Positions 48,179 to 60,068 of a stretch of DNA of 64,000 bases are shown here, piece by piece. The first letter of the stretch is position 1. Every line of letters starts with the position of its first letter. The notes under the pieces are model-generated. The model searched no databases. It was not told where the DNA came from and saw nothing but the letters and a program-made list of their open reading frames with translations. The stretch comes from Henricia sp. BOLD:AAB3569 (lineage: Eukaryota > Echinodermata > Asteroidea > Spinulosida > Echinasteridae), in the NCBI GenBank assembly GCA_037783545.1, contig JBBELK010001429.1, forward strand, positions 62,001 through 126,000, given 5' to 3'. Both the position numbers and the translations under genes were made by a program.

Positions 48179-51100
48179 TTGAAGTTTGTCTGGAAATTCT
48201 TTCAGTTCCAAAATAGCGACCACTTCAGACGCAATGTTTCCCGAAAGTGGCGTCTGCTTGTGCGAAAACTGTGCCGGCAGGGAGTTTTTGCTAGATTCGA
48301 CGATAACTCGGTCGGTTTAAACGGGAAATTGCTGAAATTTGCAGAACACGTTTGGGATATAGAGTTGTTATAGTAGGCAAAATTTGAAGTTTGTCTGGAA
48401 ATTCCTTCAGTTCCAAAATAGCGACCACTTCAGACGCAATGTTTCCCGAAAGAGGCGTCTGCTTGTGCGAAAACTGTGCCGGCAGGGAGTTTTTGCTAGA
48501 TTCGACGATAACTCGGTCGGTTTAAACGGGAAATTGCTGAAATTTGCAGAACACGTTTGGGATATAGAGTTGTTATAGCAGGCGAAATTTGAAGTTTGTC
48601 TGGAAATTCTTTCAGTTCCAAAATAGCTACCACTTCAGACGCAATGTTTCCCGAAAGCGGCGTCTGCTTGTGCGAAAACTGTGCCGGCAGCGAGTTTGTG
48701 CTATATTCGACGATAACTCGGTCGGTTTGAACGGGAAATTTGTCTGGAAATTCCTTCAGTTCCAAAAGAGCGACCACTTCAGACGCAATGTTTCCCAAAA
48801 GCGGCGTCTGCTTGTGCGAAAACTGTTCCGGCAGGGAGTTTTTGCTAGATTCGACGATAACTCGGTCGGTTTAAACGGGAAATTGCTGAAATTTGCAGAA
48901 CACCTTTGGGATATAGAGTTGTTTAAGCAGGCACAATTTGAAGTTTGTCTGGAAATTCTTTCAGTTCCAAAATAGCGACCACTTCAGACGCAATGTTTCC
49001 CGAAAGTGGCGTCTGCTTGTGCGAAAACTGTGCCGGCAGGGAGTTTTTGCTAGATTCGACGATAACTCGGTCGGTTTAAACGGGAAATTGCTGAAATTTG
49101 CAGAACACGTTTGGGATATAGAGTTGTTATAGCAGGCACAATTTGAAGTTTGTCTGGAAATTCCTTCAGTTCCAAAATAGCGACCACTTCAGACGCAATG
49201 TTTCCCGAAAGAGGCGTCTGCTTGTGCGAAAACTGTGCCGGCAGGGAGTTTTTGCTAGATTCGACGATAACTCGGTCGGTTTAAACGAGAAAGTGCTGAA
49301 ATTTGCAGAACACGTTTGGGATATAGAGTTGTTATAGTAGGCAACATTTGAAGTTTGTCTGGAAATTCCTCTAGTTCTAAAATAGCTACCACTTCAGACG
49401 CAATGTTTCCCGAAAGCGGCGTCTGCTTGTGCGAAAACTGTGCCGGCAGGGAGTTTTTGCTAGATTCGACGATAACTCGATCGGTTTAAACGGGAAATTG
49501 CTGAAATTTGCAGAACACGTTTGGGATATAGAGTTGTTATAGCAGGCGAAATTTGAAGTTTGTCTGGAAATTCCTTTAGTTCCAAAATAGCGACCACTTC
49601 AGACACAATGTTTCCCGAAAGAGGCGTCTGCTTGTGCGAAAACTGTTCCGGCAGGGAGTTTTTGCTAGATTCGACGATAACTCGGTCGGTTTAAACGGGA
49701 AATTGCTGAAATTTGCAGAACACGTTTGGGATATAGAGTTGTTTAAGCAGGCACAATTTGAAGTTTGTCTGGAAATTCTTTCAGTTCCAAAATAGCGACC
49801 ACTTCAGACGCAATGTTTCCCGAAAGTGGCGTCTGCTTGTGCGAAAACTGTGCCGGCAGGGAGTTTTTGCTAGATTCGACGATAACTCGGTCGGTTTAAA
49901 CGGGAAATTGCTGAAATTTGCAGAACACGTTTGGGATATAGAGTTGTTATAGCAGGCACAATTTGAAGTTTGTCTGGAAATTCCTTCAGTTCCAAAATAG
50001 CGACCACTTCAGACGCAATGTTTCCCGAAAGAGGCGTCTGCTTGTGCGAAAACTGTGCCGGCAGGGAGTTTTTGCTAGATTCGACGATAACTCGGTCGGT
50101 TCAAACGAGAAAGTGCTGAAATTTGCAGAACACGTTTGGGATATAGAGTTGTTATAGTAGGCAAAATTTGAAGTTTGTCTGGAAATTCCTCTAGTTCTAA
50201 AATAGCTACCACTTCAGACGCAATGTTTCCCGAAAGCGGCGTCTGCTTGTGCGAAAACTGTGCCGGCAGGGAGTTTTTGCTAGATTCGACGATAACTCGG
50301 TCGGTTTAAACGGGAAATTGCTGAAATTTGCAGAACACGTTTGGGATATAGAGTTGTTATAGCAGGCACAATTTGAAGTTTGTCTGGAAATTCCTTCAGT
50401 TCCAAAATAGCGACCACTTCAGACGCAATGTTTCCCGAAAGAGGCGTCTGCTTGTGCGAAAACTGTGCCGGCAGGGAGTTTTTGCTAGATTCGACGATAA
50501 CTCGGTCGGTTTAAACGAGAAAGTGCTGAAATTTGCAGAACACGTTTGGGATATAGAGTTGTTATAGTAGGCAACATTTGAAGTTTGTCTGGAAATTCCT
50601 CTAGTTCTAAAATAGCTACCACTTCAGACGCAATGTTTCCCGAAAGCGGCGTCTGCTTGTGCGAAAACTGTGCCGGCAGGGAGTTTTTGCTAGATTCGAC
50701 GATAACTCGATCGGTTTAAACGGGAAATTGCTGAAATTTGCAGAACACGTTTGGGATATAGAGTTGTTATAGCAGGCGAAATTTGAAGTTTGTCTGGAAA
50801 TTCCTTTAGTTCCAAAATAGCGACCACTTCAGACACAATGTTTCCCGAAAAAGGCGTCTGCTTGTGCGAAAACTGTTCCGGCAGGGAGTTTTTGCTAGAT
50901 TCGACGATAACTCGGTCGGTTTAAACGGGAAATTGCTGAAATTTGCAGAACACGTTTGGGATATAGAGTTGTTTAAGCAGGCACAATTTGAAGTTTGTCT
51001 GGAAATTCTTTCAGTTCCAAAATAGCGACCACTTCAGACGCAATGTTTCCCGAAAGTGGCGTCTGCTTGTGCGAAAACTGTGCCGGCAGGGAGTTTTTGC

Positions 51101-52012
51101 TAGATTCGACGATAACTCGGTCGGTTCAAACGAGAAAGTGCTGAAATTTGCAGAACACGTTTGGGATATAGAGTTGTTATAGTAGGCAAAATTTGAAGTT
51201 TGTCTGGAAATTCCTCTAGTTCTAAAATAGCTACCACTTCAGACGCAATGTTTCCCGAAAGCGGCGTCTGCTTGTGCGAAAACTGTGCCGGCAGGGAGTT
51301 TTTGCTAGATTCGACGATAACTCGGTCGGTTTAAACGGGAAATTGCTGAAATTTGCAGAACACGTTTGGGATATAGAGTTGTTATAGCAGGCACAATTTG
51401 AAGTTTGTCTGGAAATTCCTTCAGTTCCAAAATAGCGACCACTTCAGACGCAATGTTTCCCGAAAGAGGCGTCTGCTTGTGCGAAAACTGTGCCGGCAGG
51501 GAGTTTTTGCTAGATTCGACGATAACTCGGTCGGTTCAAACGAGAAAGTGCTGAAATTTGCAGAACACGTTTGGGATATAGAGTTGTTATAGTAGGCAAA
51601 ATTTGAAGTTTGTCTGGAAATTCCTCTAGTTCTAAAATAGCTACCACTTCAGACGCAATGTTTCCCGAAAGCGGCGTCTGCTTGTGCGAAAACTCTGCCG
51701 GCAGGGAGTTTTTGCTAGATTCGACGATAACTCGATCGGTTTAAACGGGAAATTGCTGAAATTTGCAGAACACGTTTGGGATATAGAGTTGTTATAGCAG
51801 GCGAAATTTGAAGTTTGTCTGGAAATTCCTTTAGTTCCAAAATAGCGACCACTTCAGACACAATGTTTCCCGAAAGAGGCGTCTGCTTGTGCGAAAACTG
51901 TTCCGGCAGGGAGTTTTTGCTAGATTCGACGATAACTCGGTCGGTTTAAACGGGAAATTGCTGAAATTTGCAGAACACGTTTGGGATATAGAGTTGTTTA
52001 AGCAGGCACAAT
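48179..52012 (+). repeat. 3,834-bp tandem duplicate, copy 1 (19 monomers)
   Basis: The order is W-R-S-T-W-E-C-D-W-N-Cw-E-C-D-(W/N)-Cw-N-C-D, with S at 48,589-48,732. Three rare bases recur exactly 3,834 bp downstream: G at 48,768 (CAAAAGAGCG), A at 50,851 (CGAAAAAGGC) and C at 51,695 (ACTCTGCC). The W/N monomer at 50,988 has W's AGTGGCG and N's TTCAAACGAG, a 205-bp contraction of adjacent W and N. Confidence 0.93.
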
Positions 52013-55000
52013 TTGAAGTTTGTCTGGAAATTCTTTCAGTTCCAAAATAGCGACCACTTCAGACGCAATGTTTCCCGAAAGTGGCGTCTGCTTGTGCGAA
52101 AACTGTGCCGGCAGGGAGTTTTTGCTAGATTCGACGATAACTCGGTCGGTTTAAACGGGAAATTGCTGAAATTTGCAGAACACGTTTGGGATATAGAGTT
52201 GTTATAGTAGGCAAAATTTGAAGTTTGTCTGGAAATTCCTTCAGTTCCAAAATAGCGACCACTTCAGACGCAATGTTTCCCGAAAGAGGCGTCTGCTTGT
52301 GCGAAAACTGTGCCGGCAGGGAGTTTTTGCTAGATTCGACGATAACTCGGTCGGTTTAAACGGGAAATTGCTGAAATTTGCAGAACACGTTTGGGATATA
52401 GAGTTGTTATAGCAGGCGAAATTTGAAGTTTGTCTGGAAATTCTTTCAGTTCCAAAATAGCTACCACTTCAGACGCAATGTTTCCCGAAAGCGGCGTCTG
52501 CTTGTGCGAAAACTGTGCCGGCAGCGAGTTTGTGCTATATTCGACGATAACTCGGTCGGTTTGAACGGGAAATTTGTCTGGAAATTCCTTCAGTTCCAAA
52601 AGAGCGACCACTTCAGACGCAATGTTTCCCAAAAGCGGCGTCTGCTTGTGCGAAAACTGTTCCGGCAGGGAGTTTTTGCTAGATTCGACGATAACTCGGT
52701 CGGTTTAAACGGGAAATTGCTGAAATTTGCAGAACACCTTTGGGATATAGAGTTGTTTAAGCAGGCACAATTTGAAGTTTGTCTGGAAATTCTTTCAGTT
52801 CCAAAATAGCGACCACTTCAGACGCAATGTTTCCCGAAAGTGGCGTCTGCTTGTGCGAAAACTGTGCCGGCAGGGAGTTTTTGCTAGATTCGACGATAAC
52901 TCGGTCGGTTTAAACGGGAAATTGCTGAAATTTGCAGAACACGTTTGGGATATAGAGTTGTTATAGCAGGCACAATTTGAAGTTTGTCTGGAAATTCCTT
53001 CAGTTCCAAAATAGCGACCACTTCAGACGCAATGTTTCCCGAAAGAGGCGTCTGCTTGTGCGAAAACTGTGCCGGCAGGGAGTTTTTGCTAGATTCGACG
53101 ATAACTCGGTCGGTTTAAACGAGAAAGTGCTGAAATTTGCAGAACACGTTTGGGATATAGAGTTGTTATAGTAGGCAACATTTGAAGTTTGTCTGGAAAT
53201 TCCTCTAGTTCTAAAATAGCTACCACTTCAGACGCAATGTTTCCCGAAAGCGGCGTCTGCTTGTGCGAAAACTGTGCCGGCAGGGAGTTTTTGCTAGATT
53301 CGACGATAACTCGATCGGTTTAAACGGGAAATTGCTGAAATTTGCAGAACACGTTTGGGATATAGAGTTGTTATAGCAGGCGAAATTTGAAGTTTGTCTG
53401 GAAATTCCTTTAGTTCCAAAATAGCGACCACTTCAGACACAATGTTTCCCGAAAGAGGCGTCTGCTTGTGCGAAAACTGTTCCGGCAGGGAGTTTTTGCT
53501 AGATTCGACGATAACTCGGTCGGTTTAAACGGGAAATTGCTGAAATTTGCAGAACACGTTTGGGATATAGAGTTGTTTAAGCAGGCACAATTTGAAGTTT
53601 GTCTGGAAATTCTTTCAGTTCCAAAATAGCGACCACTTCAGACGCAATGTTTCCCGAAAGTGGCGTCTGCTTGTGCGAAAACTGTGCCGGCAGGGAGTTT
53701 TTGCTAGATTCGACGATAACTCGGTCGGTTTAAACGGGAAATTGCTGAAATTTGCAGAACACGTTTGGGATATAGAGTTGTTATAGCAGGCACAATTTGA
53801 AGTTTGTCTGGAAATTCCTTCAGTTCCAAAATAGCGACCACTTCAGACGCAATGTTTCCCGAAAGAGGCGTCTGCTTGTGCGAAAACTGTGCCGGCAGGG
53901 AGTTTTTGCTAGATTCGACGATAACTCGGTCGGTTCAAACGAGAAAGTGCTGAAATTTGCAGAACACGTTTGGGATATAGAGTTGTTATAGTAGGCAAAA
54001 TTTGAAGTTTGTCTGGAAATTCCTCTAGTTCTAAAATAGCTACCACTTCAGACGCAATGTTTCCCGAAAGCGGCGTCTGCTTGTGCGAAAACTGTGCCGG
54101 CAGGGAGTTTTTGCTAGATTCGACGATAACTCGGTCGGTTTAAACGGGAAATTGCTGAAATTTGCAGAACACGTTTGGGATATAGAGTTGTTATAGCAGG
54201 CACAATTTGAAGTTTGTCTGGAAATTCCTTCAGTTCCAAAATAGCGACCACTTCAGACGCAATGTTTCCCGAAAGAGGCGTCTGCTTGTGCGAAAACTGT
54301 GCCGGCAGGGAGTTTTTGCTAGATTCGACGATAACTCGGTCGGTTTAAACGAGAAAGTGCTGAAATTTGCAGAACACGTTTGGGATATAGAGTTGTTATA
54401 GTAGGCAACATTTGAAGTTTGTCTGGAAATTCCTCTAGTTCTAAAATAGCTACCACTTCAGACGCAATGTTTCCCGAAAGCGGCGTCTGCTTGTGCGAAA
54501 ACTGTGCCGGCAGGGAGTTTTTGCTAGATTCGACGATAACTCGATCGGTTTAAACGGGAAATTGCTGAAATTTGCAGAACACGTTTGGGATATAGAGTTG
54601 TTATAGCAGGCGAAATTTGAAGTTTGTCTGGAAATTCCTTTAGTTCCAAAATAGCGACCACTTCAGACACAATGTTTCCCGAAAAAGGCGTCTGCTTGTG
54701 CGAAAACTGTTCCGGCAGGGAGTTTTTGCTAGATTCGACGATAACTCGGTCGGTTTAAACGGGAAATTGCTGAAATTTGCAGAACACGTTTGGGATATAG
54801 AGTTGTTTAAGCAGGCACAATTTGAAGTTTGTCTGGAAATTCTTTCAGTTCCAAAATAGCGACCACTTCAGACGCAATGTTTCCCGAAAGTGGCGTCTGC
54901 TTGTGCGAAAACTGTGCCGGCAGGGAGTTTTTGCTAGATTCGACGATAACTCGGTCGGTTCAAACGAGAAAGTGCTGAAATTTGCAGAACACGTTTGGGA

Positions 55001-55846
55001 TATAGAGTTGTTATAGTAGGCAAAATTTGAAGTTTGTCTGGAAATTCCTCTAGTTCTAAAATAGCTACCACTTCAGACGCAATGTTTCCCGAAAGCGGCG
55101 TCTGCTTGTGCGAAAACTGTGCCGGCAGGGAGTTTTTGCTAGATTCGACGATAACTCGGTCGGTTTAAACGGGAAATTGCTGAAATTTGCAGAACACGTT
55201 TGGGATATAGAGTTGTTATAGCAGGCACAATTTGAAGTTTGTCTGGAAATTCCTTCAGTTCCAAAATAGCGACCACTTCAGACGCAATGTTTCCCGAAAG
55301 AGGCGTCTGCTTGTGCGAAAACTGTGCCGGCAGGGAGTTTTTGCTAGATTCGACGATAACTCGGTCGGTTCAAACGAGAAAGTGCTGAAATTTGCAGAAC
55401 ACGTTTGGGATATAGAGTTGTTATAGTAGGCAAAATTTGAAGTTTGTCTGGAAATTCCTCTAGTTCTAAAATAGCTACCACTTCAGACGCAATGTTTCCC
55501 GAAAGCGGCGTCTGCTTGTGCGAAAACTCTGCCGGCAGGGAGTTTTTGCTAGATTCGACGATAACTCGATCGGTTTAAACGGGAAATTGCTGAAATTTGC
55601 AGAACACGTTTGGGATATAGAGTTGTTATAGCAGGCGAAATTTGAAGTTTGTCTGGAAATTCCTTTAGTTCCAAAATAGCGACCACTTCAGACACAATGT
55701 TTCCCGAAAGAGGCGTCTGCTTGTGCGAAAACTGTTCCGGCAGGGAGTTTTTGCTAGATTCGACGATAACTCGGTCGGTTTAAACGGGAAATTGCTGAAA
55801 TTTGCAGAACACGTTTGGGATATAGAGTTGTTTAAGCAGGCACAAT
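52013..55846 (+). repeat. 3,834-bp tandem duplicate, copy 2 (19 monomers)
   Basis: The monomer order and rare bases are the same as in copy 1 (52,602, 54,685 and 55,529), with S at 52,423-52,566 and the W/N hybrid at 54,822. Sharing of the hybrid and the private bases shows the block was duplicated as a whole after these changes arose. Confidence 0.93.
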
Positions 55847-56860
55847 TTGAAGTTTGTCTGGAAATTCTTTCAGTTCCAAAATAGCGACCACTTCAGACGC
55901 AATGTTTCCCGAAAGTGGCGTCTGCTTGTGCGAAAACTGTGCCGGCAGGGAGTTTTTGCTAGATTCGACGATAACTCGGTCGGTTTAAACGGGAAATTGC
56001 TGAAATTTGCAGAACACGTTTGGGATATAGAGTTGTTATAGCAGGCACAATTTGAAGTTTGTCTGGAAATTCCTTCAGTTCCAAAATAGCGACCACTTCA
56101 GACGCAATGTTTCCCGAAAGAGGCGTCTGCTTGTGCGAAAACTGTGCCGGCAGGGAGTTTTTGCTAGATTCGACGATAACTCGGTCGGTTCAAACGAGAA
56201 AGTGCTGAAATTTGCAGAACACGTTTGGGATATAGAGTTGTTATAGTAGGCAAAATTTGAAGTTTGTCTGGAAATTCCTCTAGTTCTAAAATAGCTACCA
56301 CTTCAGACGCAATGTTTCCCGAAAGCGGCGTCTGCTTGTGCGAAAACTGTGCCGGCAGGGAGTTTTTGCTAGATTCGACGATAACTCGATCGGTTTAAAC
56401 GGGAAATTGCTGAAATTTGCAGAACACGTTTGGGATATAGAGTTGTTATAGCAGGCGAAATTTGAAGTTTGTCTGGAAATTCCTTTAGTTCCAAAATAGC
56501 GACCACTTCAGACACAATGTTTCCCGAAAGAGGCGTCTGCTTGTGCGAAAACTGTTCCGGCAGGGAGTTTTTGCTAGATTCGACGATAACTCGGTTGGTT
56601 TAAACGGGAAATTGCTGAAATTTGCAGAACACGTTTGGGATATAGAGTTGTTTAAGCAGGCACAATTTGAAGTTTGTCTGGAAATTCTTTCAGTTCCAAA
56701 ATAGCGACCACTTCAGCCGCAATGTTTCTCGAAAGTGGCGTCTGCTTGTGCGAAAACTGTGCCGGCAGGGAGTTTTTGCTAGATTCGACGATAACTCGGT
56801 CGGTTTAAACGGGAAATTGCTGAAATTTGCAGAACACGTTTGGGATATAGCAGGCAAAAT
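55847..56860 (+). repeat. W-N-C-D-W segment ending in a 194-bp monomer
   Basis: Monomers start at 55,847, 56,052, 56,257, 56,462 and 56,667. The last is 194 bp because 11 bp are missing at 56,850/56,851. This stretch accumulates unusual bases: T at 56,596 (TCGGTTGG), C at 56,717 (TTCAGCCGC) and T at 56,729 (TTTCTCGAA). Confidence 0.9.
56850..56851. other. 11-bp deletion junction, copy 1
   Basis: GGGATATAGCAGGC replaces GATATAG-AGTTGTTATAG-CAGGC. The lost 11 bp lie between two TATAG direct repeats, of which one remains, as expected for slippage or microhomology-mediated loss. The junction sits at the end of the W monomer at 56,667. Confidence 0.93.
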
Positions 56861-59800
56861 TGGAAGTTTGTCTGGAAATTCCTTCAGTTCCAAGATAGCG
56901 ACCACTTCAGACGCAATGTTTCCCAAAAGCGGCGTCTGCTTGTGCGAAAACTGTGCCGGCAGGGAGTTTTTGCTAGATTCGACGATAACTCGGTTGGTTT
57001 AAACGGGAAATTGCCGAAATTTGCAGAACACGTTTGGGATATAGAGTTGTTTAAGCAGGCACAATTTGAAGTTTGTCTGGAAATTCTTTCAGTTCCAAAA
57101 TAGCTACCACTTCAGACGCAATGTTTCCCGAAAGCGGCGTCTGCTTGTGCGAAAACTGTGCCGGCAGCGAGTTTGTGCTATATTCGACGATAACTCGGTC
57201 GGTTTAAACGGGAAATTGCTGAAATTTGCAGAACACGTTTGGGATATAGAGTTGTTATAGCAGGCAAAATTTGAAGTTTGTCTGGAAATTCCTTCAGTTC
57301 CAAAATAGCGACCACTTCAGACGCAATGTTTCCCGAAAGAGGCGTCTGCTTGTGCGAAAACTGTGCCGGCAGGGAGTTTTTGCTAGATTCGACGATAACT
57401 CGGTCGGTTTAAACGGGAAATTGCTGAAATTTGCAGAACACGTTTGGGATATAGAGTTGTTATAGCAGGCGAAATTTGAAGTTTGTCTGGAAATTCTTTC
57501 AGTTCCAAAATAGCTACCACTTCAGACGCAATGTTTCCCGAAAGCGGCGTCTGCTTGTGCGAAAACTGTGCCGGCAGCGAGTTTGTGCTATATTCGACGA
57601 TAACTCGGTCGGTTTGAACGGGAAATTTGTCTGGAAATTCCTTCAGTTCCAAAATAGCGACCACTTCAGACGCAATGTTTCCCAAAAGCGGCGTCTGCTT
57701 GTGCGAAAACTGTTCCGGCAGGGAGTTTTTGCTAGATTCGACGATAACTCGGTCGGTTTAAACGGGAAATTGCTGAAATTTGCAGAACACGTTTGGGATA
57801 TAGAGTTGTTATAGCAGGCACAATTTGAAGTTTGTCTGGAAATTCCTTCAGTTCCAAAATAGCGACCACTTCAGACGCAATGTTTCCCGAAAGAGGCGTC
57901 TGCTTGTGCGAAAACTGTGCCGGCAGGGAGTTTTTGCTAGATTCGACGATAACTCGGTCGGTTTAAACGAGAAAGTGCTGAAATTTGCAGAACACGTTTG
58001 GGATATAGAGTTGTTATAGTAGGCAACATTTGAAGTTTGTCTGGAAATTCCTCTAGTTCTAAAATAGCTACCACTTCAGACGCAATGTTTCCCGAAAGCG
58101 GCGTCTGCTTGTGCGAAAACTGTGCCGGCAGGGAGTTTTTGCTAGATTCGACGATAACTCGATCGGTTTAAACGGGAAATTGCTGAAATTTGCAGAACAC
58201 GTTTGGGATATAGAGTTGTTATAGCAGGCGAAATTTGAAGTTTGTCTGGAAATTCCTTTAGTTCCAAAATAGCGACCACTTCAGACACAATGTTTCCCGA
58301 AAGAGGCGTCTGCTTGTGCGAAAACTGTTCCGGCAGGGAGTTTTTGCTAGATTCGACGATAACTCGGTCGGTTTAAACGGGAAATTGCTGAAATTTGCAG
58401 AACACGTTTGGGATATAGAGTTGTTTAAGCAGGCACAATTTGAAGTTTGTCTGGAAATTCTTTCAGTTCCAAAATAGCGACCACTTCAGACGCAATGTTT
58501 CCCGAAAGTGGCGTCTGCTTGTGCGAAAACTGTGCCGGCAGGGAGTTTTTGCTAGATTCGACGATAACTCGGTCGGTTTAAACGGGAAATTGCTGAAATT
58601 TGCAGAACACGTTTGGGATATAGAGTTGTTATAGCAGGCACAATTTGAAGTTTGTCTGGAAATTCCTTCAGTTCCAAAATAGCGACCACTTCAGACGCAA
58701 TGTTTCCCGAAAGAGGCGTCTGCTTGTGCGAAAACTGTGCCGGCAGGGAGTTTTTGCTAGATTCGACGATAACTCGGTCGGTTCAAACGAGAAAGTGCTG
58801 AAATTTGCAGAACACGTTTGGGATATAGAGTTGTTATAGTAGGCAAAATTTGAAGTTTGTCTGGAAATTCCTCTAGTTCTAAAATAGCTACCACTTCAGA
58901 CGCAATGTTTCCCGAAAGCGGCGTCTGCTTGTGCGAAAACTGTGCCGGCAGGGAGTTTTTGCTAGATTCGACGATAACTCGGTCGGTTTAAACGGGAAAT
59001 TGGTGAAATTTGCAGAACACGTTTGGGATATAGAGTTGTTATAGCAGGCACAATTTGAAGTTTGTCTGGAAATTCCTTCAGTTCCAAAATAGCGACCACT
59101 TCAGACGCAATGTTTCCCGAAAGAGGCGTCTGCTTGTGCGAAAACTGTGCCGGCAGGGAGTTTTTGCTAGATTCGACGATAACTCGGTCGGTTTAAACGA
59201 GAAAGTGCTGAAATTTGCAGAACACGTTTGGGATATAGAGTTGTTATAGTAGGCAACATTTGAAGTTTGTCTGGAAATTCCTCTAGTTCTAAAATAGCTA
59301 CCACTTCAGACGCAATGTTTCCCGAAAGCGGCGTCTGCTTGTGCGAAAACTGTGCCGGCAGGGAGTTTTTGCTAGATTCGACGATAACTCGATCGGTTTA
59401 AACGGGAAATTGCTGAAATTTGCAGAACACGTTTGGGATATAGAGTTGTTATAGCAGGCGAAATTTGAAGTTTGTCTGGAAATTCCTTTAGTTCCAAAAT
59501 AGCGACCACTTCAGACACAATGTTTCCCGAAAGAGGCGTCTGCTTGTGCGAAAACTGTTCCGGCAGGGAGTTTTTGCTAGATTCGACGATAACTCGGTCG
59601 GTTTAAACGGGAAATTGCTGAAATTTGCAGAACACGTTTGGGATATAGAGTTGTTTAAGCAGGCACAATTTGAAGTTTGTCTGGAAATTCTTTCAGTTCC
59701 AAAATAGCGACCACTTCAGACGCAATGTTTCCCGAAAGTGGCGTCTGCTTGTGCGAAAACTGTGCCGGCAGGGAGTTTTTGCTAGATTCGACGATAACTC

Positions 59801-60068
59801 GGTCGGTTTAAACGGGAAATTGCTGAAATTTGCAGAACACGTTTGGGATATAGAGTTGTTATAGCAGGCACAATTTGAAGTTTGTCTGGAAATTCCTTCA
59901 GTTCCAAAATAGCGACCACTTCAGACGCAATGTTTCCCGAAAGAGGCGTCTGCTTGTGCGAAAACTGTGCCGGCAGGGAGTTTTTGCTAGATTCGACGAT
60001 AACTCGGTCGGTTCAAACGAGAAAGTGCTGAAATTTGCAGAACACGTTTGGGATATAGCAGGCAAAAT
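56861..60068 (+). repeat. 3,208-bp tandem duplicate, copy 1 (16 monomers)
   Basis: The order is T'-H-R-S-(T/W)-E-C-D-W-N-Cw-E-C-D-W-N, with S at 57,476-57,619. The final N at 59,875 is 194 bp long. T' carries CCAAGATAGC, CGGTTGG and TTGCCGAAAT, all rare. The H-like monomer at 57,066 is full length and is the undeleted relative of S. The T/W hybrid at 57,620 is like the one at 448. Cw at 58,850 has AATTGGTG. Confidence 0.92.
60058..60059. other. 11-bp deletion junction, copy 2
   Basis: This is the same junction exactly 3,208 bp downstream, here at the end of an N monomer. The downstream side is shared with copy 1 while the upstream monomer type differs (N against W). An exchange therefore took place upstream of the deletion. 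Confidence 0.93.
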
